Shown: positions 7,538-19,053, counted from the first letter of the stretch. The stretch: 40,542 nt of DNA from Erysipelotrichaceae bacterium (GCA_016280635.1 JAEEHC010000040.1:1-40542), one strand, 5' to 3'. The notes: generated by a model not told the origin, from the letters alone. Translations and numbers: made by a program.

Positions 7538-7567
7538 CACTTGCCGTCTGGTTTTCCCGTAGACAGA

Positions 7568-7590
7568 CTAAAGGCAGCCTGAGCTGCCTC
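7568..7590 (-). terminator. Probable terminator after prs
   Basis: GGCAGC-CTGA-GCTGCC is a perfect 6-bp stem. On the minus strand only TTTAGT follows, so the T tract is weak. Its position 23 nt past the prs stop supports a terminator. Confidence 0.5.
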
Positions 7591-7611
7591 TGTTGACTGT
7601 ATGATACTTAT

Positions 7612-8571
7612 CTATTCGTGATGGAACATGTCGTAGACATCGGAGATCGGCTTGCTGTGGGCAATGGCCTCGATGCTCTTGGCCAGAAGCATGCCGACAG
7701 ACAGGATCTTCAGATTCGGAACAGCCTTCAGTTCTTCCGGGTCTCTCTCGATGGTGTTGGTAACGACGAATTCCTTGACGCCGCTGTTGGCGATCCGTTC
7801 AATGGCGTTATTGGAGAAGACACCGTGAACGGCGGCACAGTAGACATCCTTGGCTCCATGGTCCTTCAGGATCTTGATGCAGCCCAGCAGTGATCCGCCG
7901 GTATCAACCAGGTCATCGACGATGATGCAGTTCTTGTCCTTGACATCACCAATCAGGTTCATTGCCTCTGCGACATTGGGCTGGCTTCTTCTCTTATCGA
8001 CGATGGCGATCGTGGCATCGTCAATGCCGTCAGCCAGCTTTCTGGCCCGGGTAACACCGCCGTGGTCAGGAGAGACAACGACGACTTCGCCCAGCTTTCT
8101 CTGGCGGAAATACTGCGCCAGCATATCCATGGCAGTCAGGTTGTCATTGGGAATCTTAAAGAAGCCCTGAATCTGGGAAGCATGAAGGTCGACAGCGACT
8201 ACGCGGTCGGCACCGGCCGCCTGCAGCAGATCAGCCACCAGCCTGGCTGTGATCGGTTGTCTGGCCTTGGCCTTGCGGTCCTGTCTGGCATAGCCGAAGT
8301 ACGGCATAACACAGGTAACTTCCCGGCAGCTGGCTCTCTTGACAGCATCAAGACAGATCAGCACCTCCATCAGGTTTTCGTTGACTGGACCACAGGTCGA
8401 TTGAACGATGAAGACATGTTTGCCTCTGACCGTTTCCTGCGGTTCGATCAGGATCTCGCCGTCAGCGAAGTGCGTTACAGAGATTTTTCCTTCCTCAACG
8501 CCCAAAATGTCGACGATTTCCTTGGTTAATTTCTTGTTGGATGACAGTGAGAAAATTACACAGTTTTCCAT
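7612..8571 (-). CDS. prs: Ribose-phosphate pyrophosphokinase (PRPP synthetase)
   Basis: Makes 5-phosphoribosyl 1-diphosphate from ribose 5-phosphate and ATP, feeding purine, pyrimidine, NAD, His and Trp synthesis. The 319-residue length is standard. Visible signatures are FADGEI (residues 35-40), YFGYARQDRKAKARQPI (91-107, ATP and catalytic flexible-loop region), VDLHASQIQGFF (127-138), and the PRPP-binding loop IIVDDLVDTGGS (216-227). It is the last gene of the mnmE-to-prs operon, 19 nt after glmU. The glmU-prs adjacency is conserved in Firmicutes and may tie nucleotide-sugar and PRPP supply together. Its ribosome site is AAGGGGAAG. Confidence 0.97.
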   Translation of the reverse strand: MENCVIFSLSSNKKLTKEIVDILGVEEGKISVTHFADGEILIEPQETVRGKHVFIVQSTCGPVNENLMEVLICLDAVKRASCREVTCVMPYFGYARQDRKAKARQPITARLVADLLQAAGADRVVAVDLHASQIQGFFKIPNDNLTAMDMLAQYFRQRKLGEVVVVSPDHGGVTRARKLADGIDDATIAIVDKRRSQPNVAEAMNLIGDVKDKNCIIVDDLVDTGGSLLGCIKILKDHGAKDVYCAAVHGVFSNNAIERIANSGVKEFVVTNTIERDPEELKAVPNLKILSVGMLLAKSIEAIAHSKPISDVYDMFHHE

Positions 8572-8590
8572 ACTTCCCCTTATGCTCCTT

Positions 8591-9943
8591 CTACTTCTTT
8601 AAATATCTTAAGCCATATTCCGGCTTATTTTCCTGCCTGACTCGGCCAATGGCCATTTCACCTTCAAGAACATCCTTGGTGATCGTGCTGCCGGCAGCCA
8701 GAACGCTGTTGTCACCGACGGTTACCGGAGCAATGATGTTGACGTTGGAACCGATGAAGCAGTTGTCACCGATGGTTGTATGGAACTTATGCTTGCCGTC
8801 ATAGTTGACCGTGACGACACCGCAGCCGAAGTTGCACTTCTTTCCGACTGTGGCATCACCGACATAGGTCAGATGGGCGCACTTGCTGCCATCGCCGAAG
8901 AAGGTATTCTTCATTTCCACATAATTGCCGATGCGGCAGTTATTGCCGATGTGGCAGCCGTTGCGCAGATGGGCGTTGGGGCCAATCTTGTTGTCGTCCT
9001 CTACCTGAGAGTCCGTAATGCGGCAGCAGTTGATGCTGTTATTGTTTCCGATGGTCGCATTGATGAAGACACTGCCTTCCTCAATGACATTGTCGCAGCC
9101 GATGACGGTCTTGCCTTCCAGCCGGACATTGGGATAAATGACGGTATCCTGGCCGATCTCTACCTGCGGTCCGATCCAGATGCTGTCCGGATCAACCAGA
9201 GCAACGCCCCGGTCCATCCAGCCGCGGTTGATCTTTCTCTGCAGCCATTTGGCGGCACTGGCCAGTTCAGCATGGGAATTGATTCCCTGCAGTTCCTCGC
9301 TGTCGCCGATCAGGGCTGAGACCTTATGGCCGTGGCGGCGGAAGATCTCCACCAGATCCGTAATGTAGTATTCCTTCTGCGCGTTATCATTATTGACTTC
9401 GGGCAGATATTTCCATAACAGTTCATTGTCAACGCAGTAGATTCCGGCATTGATCTCGCGAATCTTCAGTTGTTCTTCATTGCAGTCCTTCTTTTCCACA
9501 ATGGCTTCCACTTCGCCTTCAGCGTTGCGGATGATGCGGCCATAACTGGCCGGATCGTCCAGAACGGTCGTCAGGACGACCAGCGGATACTCGTTGCCCT
9601 TTTCCAGAAGGCGGCGGTAGGTATTCTCGGTGATCAGCGGGCAATCGCCGTTGATGATCAGCGTGCGGCCCTTTTGGCCCTTGAGCTGAACCGCCTGCAT
9701 GGCGGCATGGGCCGTTCCCTGCTGAGGATCCTGGACGGCATAGTCACAGCGGTCCTTGAGATGGTTTCTGATGCTGTCACCGTCAAAGCCGATGACCATG
9801 ACCCGGTTTTCCACATTAAGTTTTTCCAGGGTATCGCAGATATGCTCAATTATTGGTCTGTCCAGAAGTTTATGCATGGTCTTCCCGTGGCGGGAATGCA
9901 TTCTGGTACCTTTTCCGGCAGCCATAACAATCGCAGATGTCAT
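8591..9943 (-). CDS. glmU: Bifunctional UDP-N-acetylglucosamine pyrophosphorylase / glucosamine-1-phosphate N-acetyltransferase
   Basis: Performs the last two steps of UDP-GlcNAc synthesis for peptidoglycan and teichoic acids. The N-terminal uridylyltransferase domain (about 1-225) opens with MAAGKGTRM (7-15) and has the GTAHA and INGDCPL motifs. The C-terminal part (about 250-450) is a left-handed beta-helix of hexapeptide repeats, with the acetyltransferase segment LRNGCHIGNNCRIGNYVEMKN-like (given in part) and a VTVNYDGKHKF active-site stretch. The length of 450 is typical. It lies between ispE and prs in the housekeeping operon, 38 nt from ispE. Confidence 0.97.
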   Translation of the reverse strand: MTSAIVMAAGKGTRMHSRHGKTMHKLLDRPIIEHICDTLEKLNVENRVMVIGFDGDSIRNHLKDRCDYAVQDPQQGTAHAAMQAVQLKGQKGRTLIINGDCPLITENTYRRLLEKGNEYPLVVLTTVLDDPASYGRIIRNAEGEVEAIVEKKDCNEEQLKIREINAGIYCVDNELLWKYLPEVNNDNAQKEYYITDLVEIFRRHGHKVSALIGDSEELQGINSHAELASAAKWLQRKINRGWMDRGVALVDPDSIWIGPQVEIGQDTVIYPNVRLEGKTVIGCDNVIEEGSVFINATIGNNNSINCCRITDSQVEDDNKIGPNAHLRNGCHIGNNCRIGNYVEMKNTFFGDGSKCAHLTYVGDATVGKKCNFGCGVVTVNYDGKHKFHTTIGDNCFIGSNVNIIAPVTVGDNSVLAAGSTITKDVLEGEMAIGRVRQENKPEYGLRYLKK

Positions 9944-9981
9944 AAATCGCTCCTTAAATATACATACATAATTTTACCATA

Positions 9982-10815
9982 TTATGCTGTCAAAATGGAC
10001 GCTTTCCGTACAAACTCATAACGGTTTTTCATGCTTTCGTACAGCGGTGAAATATCATGGTCCCTTTCATGCAGAACGAAGCAGGTTGAACCGCTGCCGC
10101 TCATCATGACGCTGTCATAACCGTGCCTGCGGCAGGCTTCCAGGATCTCGCCGATGACCGGCTGCAGCCTTTCCGCGCTTTCCAACAGGCTGTTGCCCAG
10201 CAGCTTTCCCAGCGGCTGATGCAGCTGCAGGGCCTGCTGGACCTTTTCAATGTCGGGATGCTGCGCCCGGGCAATGTCCAGAGTCTGATAGGCCTCTCTG
10301 GTGCAGACGCCTTCCTGGGGTTTGATCAAAAGGACTTCATAGCCGTTTTCCAGTTCAAAAGGTTCGACCACCTCACCGATGCCTCTGACCCGGGCCGGTT
10401 TGCTGACCAGACAGAAGGGAACGTCCGCGCCGATCTTCTTGCCGATGGCGATCTTTTCGGCCATGCTGAGATCAAGCCCCAACAGATCGCTCACCAGATG
10501 AATGACAGCGGCGGCATCGCTGCTGCCGCCGGCCAGTCCGGCGTTCATGGGGATGTTTTTCTGTACCTTTATCGCAAACTGCTCCTTAAAGCCATACTGC
10601 TCTCTCATCTTCTCGATCGTCCTGTAGATCAGGTTCTTCTCATCATAGGGCAGATCGATGTTGCAGCTGTAGGTCGGCTCAGGACTTATTTCCATTTCTA
10701 TCTCATCATAAAGGTCGATCGGCAGTTCAATCATGTCCAGATCGTGGTAACCGTCCTGGTTGCGGCCCAGGACATCAATGGACAGGTTTACCTTGCCATA
10801 GGCTCTTCTAATCAT
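9982..10815 (-). CDS. ispE: 4-diphosphocytidyl-2-C-methyl-D-erythritol kinase
   Basis: GHMP-family kinase of the non-mevalonate (MEP) isoprenoid pathway. It phosphorylates CDP-methylerythritol with ATP. The 277-residue protein begins with RAYGKVNLSIDV, which includes the conserved Lys (K8). It carries the GHMP ATP loop IPMNAGLAGGSSDAAAV at 88-104, with the catalytic Asp in SSDA (D100), and a C-terminal MSGSGSTCF motif. Its start overlaps the rsmA stop by 8 nt, indicating coupling. The rsmA-ispE-glmU-prs order matches the near-origin cluster of Bacillus. Its presence implies that the organism uses the MEP pathway. Confidence 0.96.
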   Translation of the reverse strand: MIRRAYGKVNLSIDVLGRNQDGYHDLDMIELPIDLYDEIEMEISPEPTYSCNIDLPYDEKNLIYRTIEKMREQYGFKEQFAIKVQKNIPMNAGLAGGSSDAAAVIHLVSDLLGLDLSMAEKIAIGKKIGADVPFCLVSKPARVRGIGEVVEPFELENGYEVLLIKPQEGVCTREAYQTLDIARAQHPDIEKVQQALQLHQPLGKLLGNSLLESAERLQPVIGEILEACRRHGYDSVMMSGSGSTCFVLHERDHDISPLYESMKNRYEFVRKASILTA

Positions 10816-11647
10816 TGCTTAACACCTCGTTTAAATTGATGTAATCATCAAGGGAAAGCTGCTCACAGCGGGCAGTTTCCTTAATATTTATATCATTTAA
10901 TTGTTGTTTATTTATGTGATATCCGCTGCTGAGCAGATTAGTGAGTACGATTTTCCGCCTCTGGCGGTAACAGGCTCTGATGATTTCCAGCAGACCGGCC
11001 TCATTGGCGACGGCGCGGTGATACGGACGGATGGTAAAGACCACGACCGCGCTGTCGACATTAGGCTGGGGCAGAAAGTTACGCCGGTTGACCCGGCAGA
11101 GAAGCTGCGCCTGGCTGTAATAGGGCGCTATTACCTGCAGGGGGCCATAATCCTTGTCAGCTTCTTTCTTGAAGAAGCGTTCAGCCACTTCCTTCTGCAT
11201 CATGGCTACGATTCTGGTGATCCTGCTGCTTTCCGTCAGCAGTTTCATAAGGATCTCACTGGTGATGTAATAGGGCAGATTGGAGACAATGCTGATGGGT
11301 CCGGAGATTTCAGCAAACAGGGAAGACAGATCTGCCTTCAGGATGTCCTGATTACGGATCTCCAGATTCCCGCATTCCCCTAATTCCTCTCTCAGGATCG
11401 CGCACAGCTGCGGGTCGATCTCCAGCGCTATGACCCGTTTGGCCTTCTGCGCCAGCGGCAGGGTCAGGGAACCCAGACCGGGACCGATCTCGATCACGGT
11501 ATCCTCTTCATCTACCTGCTCAACGATCCGGTTAATGACCGACGGCTCCACGAGAAAATTCTGCCCGTACTGTTTCCGGGCGGTCAGATGATACTTATCA
11601 AGGAGATGGCTGATCTCACTTCGGCAGCCGATCACTCTCTCGCTCAT
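10808..11647 (-). CDS. rsmA: 16S rRNA (adenine1518-N6/adenine1519-N6)-dimethyltransferase
   Basis: Dimethylates two adjacent adenines in the terminal helix of 16S rRNA during small-subunit maturation, using S-adenosylmethionine. The 279-residue protein shows the family N-terminus with YGQNFL (27-32), the SAM motif IEIGPGLGSLT (52-62) and the catalytic NLPY at 123-126. The length is normal. Its first codons overlap the end of rnmV by 32 nt, and its end overlaps ispE by 8 nt, so the genes are tightly coupled. The synonym is ksgA. Loss in other bacteria gives kasugamycin resistance. Confidence 0.96.
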   Translation of the reverse strand: MSERVIGCRSEISHLLDKYHLTARKQYGQNFLVEPSVINRIVEQVDEEDTVIEIGPGLGSLTLPLAQKAKRVIALEIDPQLCAILREELGECGNLEIRNQDILKADLSSLFAEISGPISIVSNLPYYITSEILMKLLTESSRITRIVAMMQKEVAERFFKKEADKDYGPLQVIAPYYSQAQLLCRVNRRNFLPQPNVDSAVVVFTIRPYHRAVANEAGLLEIIRACYRQRRKIVLTNLLSSGYHINKQQLNDINIKETARCEQLSLDDYINLNEVLSND

Positions 11648-12167
11648 AACTGTCCGCTATCTTTCTAACTGTTTCCAGATCAATGTCCAGCATGCTCAGG
11701 TATTTCCGCAGCCGCTTGTTATTGCACTTTCCCAGATGCAGCTGACTGCTGACATACTCCCTCTTGGCTCTATCGCCGCTGAGCCCCAGGCTTTCGTATT
11801 GCGCCGCGGTAATTTCCCGGTGTCCTTCACCGAAGGTTACTACGCTTTCCAAGGCCTTCATAAGCTTTCCCTCATCACAGTATTCGACACCGACATTGCG
11901 CTTTCCGATAGCATCCTTTCGTTCAATGAAGGCATGGCGGCACTTCGGCGCCTTCTGAATGATGGCGTCCCTGATCTTCTGGCCCGGATGGTCCGGATCG
12001 GTCAGTACGATGACACCCCGGTTTTCACTGGCCTGTCTGATGATCTCCAGGGTATCCTCGCCAAAGCCCAGACCATTTGTGGTCAGCACATCGCAGTCAA
12101 ACAGTTTCTTCAGTCTGGCTTCGTCGTGTTTTCCTTCCACGACCAGCAGTTCTTCGATGTGCTTCAT
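11616..12167 (-). CDS. rnmV: Ribonuclease M5
   Basis: Toprim-domain endonuclease that matures 5S rRNA precursors in low-GC Gram-positives. The Toprim motifs are clear: a VVEGKHDE acidic motif near the N-terminus and VLTDPDHPG (the DxD pair) at about residue 60. A C-terminal basic region (KCNNKRLRKYL) presumably contacts RNA or ribosomal protein L18. An ATG 12 nt upstream is in frame but overlaps the ribosome site GGAGG. The ATG at 12167 has a 5-nt spacing and gives 183 residues, the usual size. It begins 2 nt after the tatD stop and overlaps rsmA by 32 nt. Confidence 0.94.
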   Translation of the reverse strand: MKHIEELLVVEGKHDEARLKKLFDCDVLTTNGLGFGEDTLEIIRQASENRGVIVLTDPDHPGQKIRDAIIQKAPKCRHAFIERKDAIGKRNVGVEYCDEGKLMKALESVVTFGEGHREITAAQYESLGLSGDRAKREYVSSQLHLGKCNNKRLRKYLSMLDIDLETVRKIADSYERESDRLPK

Positions 12168-12169
12168 GG

Positions 12170-12922
12170 CTACCTCCATTCGTCGTAATTTCTGATCAGC
12201 TGCTGCTGCAGTTGCTCAACGCTGATGCCCTTCAATTGGGCAATATACTCGCCGGTGTGACGTACGTAGGCCGTTTGGTTCATCTTTCCCCGGAAAGGTA
12301 CCGGAGTCAGATACGGGCAGTCCGTTTCGATCATCATCCGCTCGATCGGGCATTCCAGCGCGTTTTCCTTAGGCGTTTTGGCGTTCTTGAAGGTCACCAC
12401 CCCGGCAAAGGAAATGTAGTATCCCAGTTTAAGATACTCTCTCATCATTTCCGCTGACTCAGAGAAACAGTGCATGACCACCTTGGTGCGGGCATGCTTT
12501 TTGAGAATGTCGAAGGTATCCTGCGCCGCACTGCGGCTGTGGATCATGATCGGCTTGCCATGGCGGTTGGCGATCTCAATCTGGCGGATGAACATTTCCT
12601 TCTGCCTGTCGGCGTCTTCCCTGGAGTAGTAATAATCCAGTCCAATCTCTCCGACCGCCTGGATCTCATCGATTACTGCTTCCAGATAATTCATATCTTC
12701 ATCATTGAGATGTTCCGTATCCTCAGGAAAGTAGCCGAAGGTAATGTCCAGGTTCGGGTATTTTTTCTTCAGTTCTCTGGTATATTCCAGATCCGCGCGG
12801 TTCATGCAGATGACATTGCTGCGAAGGACGTTGTTATCCCGGGCAGCCTGCATGTAGAGGTCAAAGTCCGAACGGTAAACATCTTCATTCATGTGGCAGT
12901 GCGTATCGATCCAATAGCTCAT
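12170..12922 (-). CDS. tatD: TatD-family metal-dependent DNase
   Basis: A 250-residue hydrolase with a TIM-barrel amidohydrolase fold. Metal ligands are visible as DTHCH (D6-H10), E92 in GEIGLDYY, H128 in MIHSR, H151 in MHCF and D201 in ETDCPYL. The length is typical of the YabD/TatD DNase family, which acts in DNA repair or degradation. The usual GxHP motif reads GYFP here, a small deviation outside the core ligands. The gene starts 2 nt after mnmE and sits directly before rnmV and rsmA, as in Bacillus (yabD-rnmV-ksgA). Confidence 0.93.
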   Translation of the reverse strand: MSYWIDTHCHMNEDVYRSDFDLYMQAARDNNVLRSNVICMNRADLEYTRELKKKYPNLDITFGYFPEDTEHLNDEDMNYLEAVIDEIQAVGEIGLDYYYSREDADRQKEMFIRQIEIANRHGKPIMIHSRSAAQDTFDILKKHARTKVVMHCFSESAEMMREYLKLGYYISFAGVVTFKNAKTPKENALECPIERMMIETDCPYLTPVPFRGKMNQTAYVRHTGEYIAQLKGISVEQLQQQLIRNYDEWR

Positions 12923-12924
12923 GT

Positions 12925-14259
12925 TTATTTCCCCACGCAGAAACGCGAGAAGATGCCGTCAAGCAGGTCTTCCCGGCTGTACTGTCCCAGTATTTCCTTA
13001 AGGCAGCGGTAAGCCGCCTGAATGTCTTCATTGAGCAGGTCCAGCGGAATGCCGTCGCTTAACTGGAGCTGAGCCTGAGAAATGTATTCTCTGGCCTGGC
13101 GCATCAGCGAGATCTGTCTTTCGTTGCTTAATACCGGCTGATCCAATGCCAGCTGACTGGACGCGAACATTTCGTTGATTCTTTCGACCAGCTGCTCAAC
13201 ATCGCCGTTCAAGGCGCTGACACAGATTTGCCCATCATGCCTTTCGATGTCAGCCTTATTGTAGACAACGATGCGGTTACGGCTCTCAGTTCTGGCCAGG
13301 ATCTCCTGATCCTGCTGATCCAGCGGGGCGGAACCGTCAAGGATGACGATCACCAGTTGGGCCTGCTGCAGAGCCTGAAGGGACTTCTGAATACCGATGC
13401 TTTCCACATAGTCATCGCTTTTGTGAATTCCGGCAGTGTCGATCAGATGCAGGGTCACATTGCCCAGATGAATGTCGCCTTCAACCAGATCCCGGGTCGT
13501 ACCGGCATATTCGGAGACGATGGCCTTGTCCTGAGCCAACAGGGCATTGAGCAGGCTGCTCTTGCCGACATTGGGCTTACCGACGATGACCGTACGGATG
13601 CCTTCCCGGATGATCATGGTGCTCTCCGCCGCCTGCAGTATGCGGTCGCAACGACTGAGCCAGTCATCCATCAAAGGAGCGATCTCTGAAGCGGTAATGA
13701 TACCGTTATCGTCATATTCCGGATAGTCAATGTTGACTTCAATGTGCGCTATCACCTGCTCCAGATCACTGATCAGCGGCTTCAGCAGCCGGCTGACGGA
13801 ACCGGAAAGGGAGTTGACGGCCAGTCTGGCGCTGCCGTGGCTGTCGGCGGTGATCAGGTCATTGACGGCCTCCGCCTGAGTCAGGTCAATGCGGCCGTTA
13901 AGAAAGGCCCGCTTGGTGAATTCCCCGTTGAGCGCCTGCCTGGCTCCGCAGGAGAGCAGCAGGGTCAGGATCCTTCTGGTAATGTATAAGCCGCCGTGGC
14001 AGTTGATCTCCGCCATATTTTCTCCCGTAAAGGAATGCGGGGCGCGGAAGATGCTGACAAGCACTTCGTCCACGACCTCTTCATTCAGCGGATCAACGAT
14101 GTGGCCATAATAAATGCGATAACCTTCATATTTTTCAGCGCGGCAGCGGAAAACCCGGTTGAGCACATCAAAGCAGTCCTTCCCGGACAGGCGGACGATC
14201 GATATGGCACCGGCGGACAGCGCGCTGGTCGAAATGGCAGCTATCGTATCTTCAAACAT
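12925..14259 (-). CDS. mnmE: tRNA uridine-5-carboxymethylaminomethyl modification GTPase
   Basis: A 444-residue potassium-dependent GTPase that, with MnmG, modifies the wobble uridine of certain tRNAs. The N-terminal folate-binding domain (1-120) contains TGENMAEINCHGG. A helical domain is split around the G domain, which has the P-loop GKPNVGKSS (227-235), DTAGIH and NKAD. The extreme C-terminus is CVGK, matching the invariant C(I/L/V)GK. It is the first gene of the seven-gene housekeeping operon ending in prs. An AAAGGTAAAGG ribosome site precedes the ATG. Confidence 0.96.
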   Translation of the reverse strand: MFEDTIAAISTSALSAGAISIVRLSGKDCFDVLNRVFRCRAEKYEGYRIYYGHIVDPLNEEVVDEVLVSIFRAPHSFTGENMAEINCHGGLYITRRILTLLLSCGARQALNGEFTKRAFLNGRIDLTQAEAVNDLITADSHGSARLAVNSLSGSVSRLLKPLISDLEQVIAHIEVNIDYPEYDDNGIITASEIAPLMDDWLSRCDRILQAAESTMIIREGIRTVIVGKPNVGKSSLLNALLAQDKAIVSEYAGTTRDLVEGDIHLGNVTLHLIDTAGIHKSDDYVESIGIQKSLQALQQAQLVIVILDGSAPLDQQDQEILARTESRNRIVVYNKADIERHDGQICVSALNGDVEQLVERINEMFASSQLALDQPVLSNERQISLMRQAREYISQAQLQLSDGIPLDLLNEDIQAAYRCLKEILGQYSREDLLDGIFSRFCVGK

Positions 14260-14295
14260 TTCCTTTACCTTTCAACTTATTTTAGCACATAAAGC

Positions 14296-14328
14296 AGGAA
14301 AGGGCCTGAATGGCCAGACCCCTTGTCC
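14296..14328 (-). terminator. Possible terminator of the atp operon
   Basis: Minus strand: AAGGG...CCCTT with an inner CTG/CAG pairing can form an imperfect stem just past atpC. No long T tract follows, so this is weak evidence and some readthrough into mnmE is possible. Confidence 0.35.
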
Positions 14329-14733
14329 TCAGTTAAAATACTTGTTTTTCAGATCGATCAGGTTGGTCGCTCTGGCCAGCATGATGCGGGCCCTCATGAT
14401 GTCGCTTTCGCGGCTGGCGCCTTCCAGTCTCTTCTGAGCCTTGGCAATGGCGGCCTGAGCTTCCTCAACATTGATCTCCTCAACATTGATGATCTCATCG
14501 CACAGAACCGTTGCCACGTTGTTTTCAAACATCACCATGCCGTCGGACACCGCCCAGTAGGCCGGCTTACCGTCCGTGCTGGTTTCAACAACGCCGATCT
14601 CAATCGGAATCATGGTCGGCATGTGGTTGGACAGCAAGGTCCTTCTTCCGTCGATGGCCGGCAGGTTGAGCTTGTCGGTCTGGATCGAGCGGTAAATACC
14701 GTTATAAGTGATGAAGTCCACCTTAAACAGCAT
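14329..14733 (-). CDS. atpC: ATP synthase F1 epsilon subunit
   Basis: A 134-residue epsilon subunit of the central stalk, which couples rotation to catalysis and can inhibit ATP hydrolysis. The N-terminal beta-sandwich (about 1-85) has VDFITYNGIY and LLSNHMPTMIPIEIG. The C-terminal helical hairpin (about 95-134) contains EEAQAAIAKAQKRLEGA. The length is normal. It is the last gene of the atp operon and directly abuts atpD with no intergenic base. Confidence 0.95.
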   Translation of the reverse strand: MLFKVDFITYNGIYRSIQTDKLNLPAIDGRRTLLSNHMPTMIPIEIGVVETSTDGKPAYWAVSDGMVMFENNVATVLCDEIINVEEINVEEAQAAIAKAQKRLEGASRESDIMRARIMLARATNLIDLKNKYFN

Positions 14734-16982
<2,249 letters not shown>

Positions 16983-16983
16983 C

Positions 16984-19053
16984 TTACTTCACCGCCAGTT
17001 TGTAGCGCGTTGTAAAGTCCGCAATGAAGCGGTTGAGTTCTTCGGTGAACTGCTCCGACATCTTCTCTCCGCTGGTCAGCTCGCTGACCATTTCCGGATG
17101 AGCGGAATGGACTTCCATCAGCAGGGAAGCTTCATAATCCCGGACCAGATTCAGCGGTATGGTATCGATGTAGCCACGCTGGTTGGCAAACAGCACGATG
17201 ATCTGGTCTTCCTGGGCAAAGGGAGCATACTGAGGCTGCTTGAGCAGTTCGGTCAGATGCTGGCCGTGGTTGATGGTCCTTCTCGTTGACTGGTCCAGGT
17301 CGGAGCCGAACTGGGCAAAGCCAAGAACTTCCTGATACTGCGCCAAATCCAGCTTCAAGGAGGAAGCAACCTTCTTCATGGCCTTGCTCTGGGCTGCCGA
17401 ACCAACACGGCTGACGCTTAAGCCGCTGTCAACCGCCGGGCGGACGCCGCTGTTAAAGAGTTCGGTCTGTAAGAAGATCTGACCGTCAGTAATGGAAATG
17501 ACGTTGGTGGGTATGTAGGCGGAAATATCGCCGGCCAGTGTCTCAACGATCGGCAGGGCGGTAAGCGAACCGCCACCGTTCTTTTCCGAGAGCTTGGCAC
17601 TTCTTTCCAGTAGACGGGAATGGAGATAGAAGACATCGCCGGGGTAAGCTTCTCTTCCCGGAGGACGCCTTAACAGAAGTGAAAGGGTACGGTAAGCTAC
17701 CGCGTGCTTACTGAGGTCGTCATAGACGATCAGCACGTCTTCACCTCTGTTCATCCAGTATTCACCGATGGTACAGCCGGTATACGGGGCAACATACTGC
17801 AGTGCCGCCAGTTCGCTGGCGCCGGCCACCACGACCGTTGTATAGCTCATGGCGCCGTTCTGCTTCAGTTTTTCCACGATCTGAGCCACAGTCGAATTCT
17901 TCTGACCAATGGCTACGTAAATGCACTTAACATTCTTGCCCTTCTGGTTAAGAATGGTATCAATGGCGATGGCGGTCTTGCCGGTCTGGCGGTCACCGAT
18001 GATCAGCTCACGCTGACCCTTGCCGATGGGCACCATGGCATCGATGATCTTGATTCCGGTCTGCAGCGGTTCATTGACGGACTGGCGGTCAATGACACCC
18101 GGGGCCGGTTTTTCGATCGGCATGTATTCGGCTGCCTTGATCGATCCCCTGCCGTCCAGCGGACGGCCGATGGCATCAACGACCCGCCCCAGCAGCATGT
18201 CGCCAACCGGGGTCTCGACGACCCGGCCGGTAGAGGTCACTTCCATGCCCTCTCTTATCTCCGCTGATTCGTCCAGAAGAACGGCGCCGACGGCGTCTTC
18301 TTCCAGGTTCATGGCCATGGCACTGCCGTTGCCGATGCGCAGCAGCTCACCGCTCATGGCTTTCCTGATGCCGCTGATGGTAACGATTCCGTCAGCTACC
18401 GAGGTTATCCGGCCGGTTGTATCGTCGTTCTTGACGGCGATGCCCTGCTGCTCATAGTTCAGGATCTGCTGGCGGATGGCTTCGTTCATTTCCCTGACCG
18501 AGGCTTCCTGAGCATCCTCGCTGTAAAGCAGTTCGTCCTTCAGGCCTTTCAGCCTGCTGAGGTAGGAATTATCCCAGACATTGCTGCCGACGACGACCTT
18601 GATGCCGCCCAGAAGGCTTTCATCGAGATGGTTCTCCAGCTTGACCTGCTGGTCCATTCGCTGGCTGACAGCCGCTTCAACCTCACCGATCTGCTTTTCC
18701 GTCAGTTTCCGGGCGGAATAGACAATGCCGTGATGCTTGCCCTGCAGCTGATAATAGTAAGCCAAAAAGTCGTTGATCAGCATCACTTCGTTGTAGTTCT
18801 TTTCCTTAAGTGAGCCAATGGCAAAAACGGCGTTCAGGACGCCCTTGTCAAGCTTGTTTCCAAAGTATCGCTGTAATGTCGCTTTCTTATCACTTACGCT
18901 ATTGTCAGAAGATGTTAGATATGAAGACAATTCGCTGCTCCGGTTCAACAGTTCGCTGATCTTCTCCAGCTCGGCGCGGTAAAGTTCTTCCTTACCTTCC
19001 TGCTTGGCCAGATCCATCAGCATGCGGGCATAACGCCTGGTCCGCTCACTCAT
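16984..19053 (-). CDS. atpHA: Fused ATP synthase delta-alpha subunit (AtpH-AtpA)
   Basis: One uninterrupted 689-residue frame. Residues 1-180 are a full delta subunit: the N-terminal six-helix domain from [16 protein letters not shown] to about 105, then a C-terminal domain with [18 protein letters not shown] (144-161). Residues about 186-689 are a full alpha subunit, with the Walker A GDRQTGKT (353-360), [14 protein letters not shown], and [17 protein letters not shown]. No stop codon separates them. An in-frame ATG at 18489 (Met189, at the natural alpha N-terminus) follows an imperfect AGGGAA. Normal F1 has three alpha but one delta, so the fusion is unusual; see findings. It overlaps atpF by 4 nt and ends 1 nt before atpG. 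No other atpH or atpA is present in the operon. Confidence 0.95.
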   Translation of the reverse strand: MSERTRRYARMLMDLAKQEGKEELYRAELEKISELLNRSSELSSYLTSSDNSVSDKKATLQRYFGNKLDKGVLNAVFAIGSLKEKNYNEVMLINDFLAYYYQLQGKHHGIVYSARKLTEKQIGEVEAAVSQRMDQQVKLENHLDESLLGGIKVVVGSNVWDNSYLSRLKGLKDELLYSEDAQEASVREMNEAIRQQILNYEQQGIAVKNDDTTGRITSVADGIVTISGIRKAMSGELLRIGNGSAMAMNLEEDAVGAVLLDESAEIREGMEVTSTGRVVETPVGDMLLGRVVDAIGRPLDGRGSIKAAEYMPIEKPAPGVIDRQSVNEPLQTGIKIIDAMVPIGKGQRELIIGDRQTGKTAIAIDTILNQKGKNVKCIYVAIGQKNSTVAQIVEKLKQNGAMSYTTVVVAGASELAALQYVAPYTGCTIGEYWMNRGEDVLIVYDDLSKHAVAYRTLSLLLRRPPGREAYPGDVFYLHSRLLERSAKLSEKNGGGSLTALPIVETLAGDISAYIPTNVISITDGQIFLQTELFNSGVRPAVDSGLSVSRVGSAAQSKAMKKVASSLKLDLAQYQEVLGFAQFGSDLDQSTRRTINHGQHLTELLKQPQYAPFAQEDQIIVLFANQRGYIDTIPLNLVRDYEASLLMEVHSAHPEMVSELTSGEKMSEQFTEELNRFIADFTTRYKLAVK

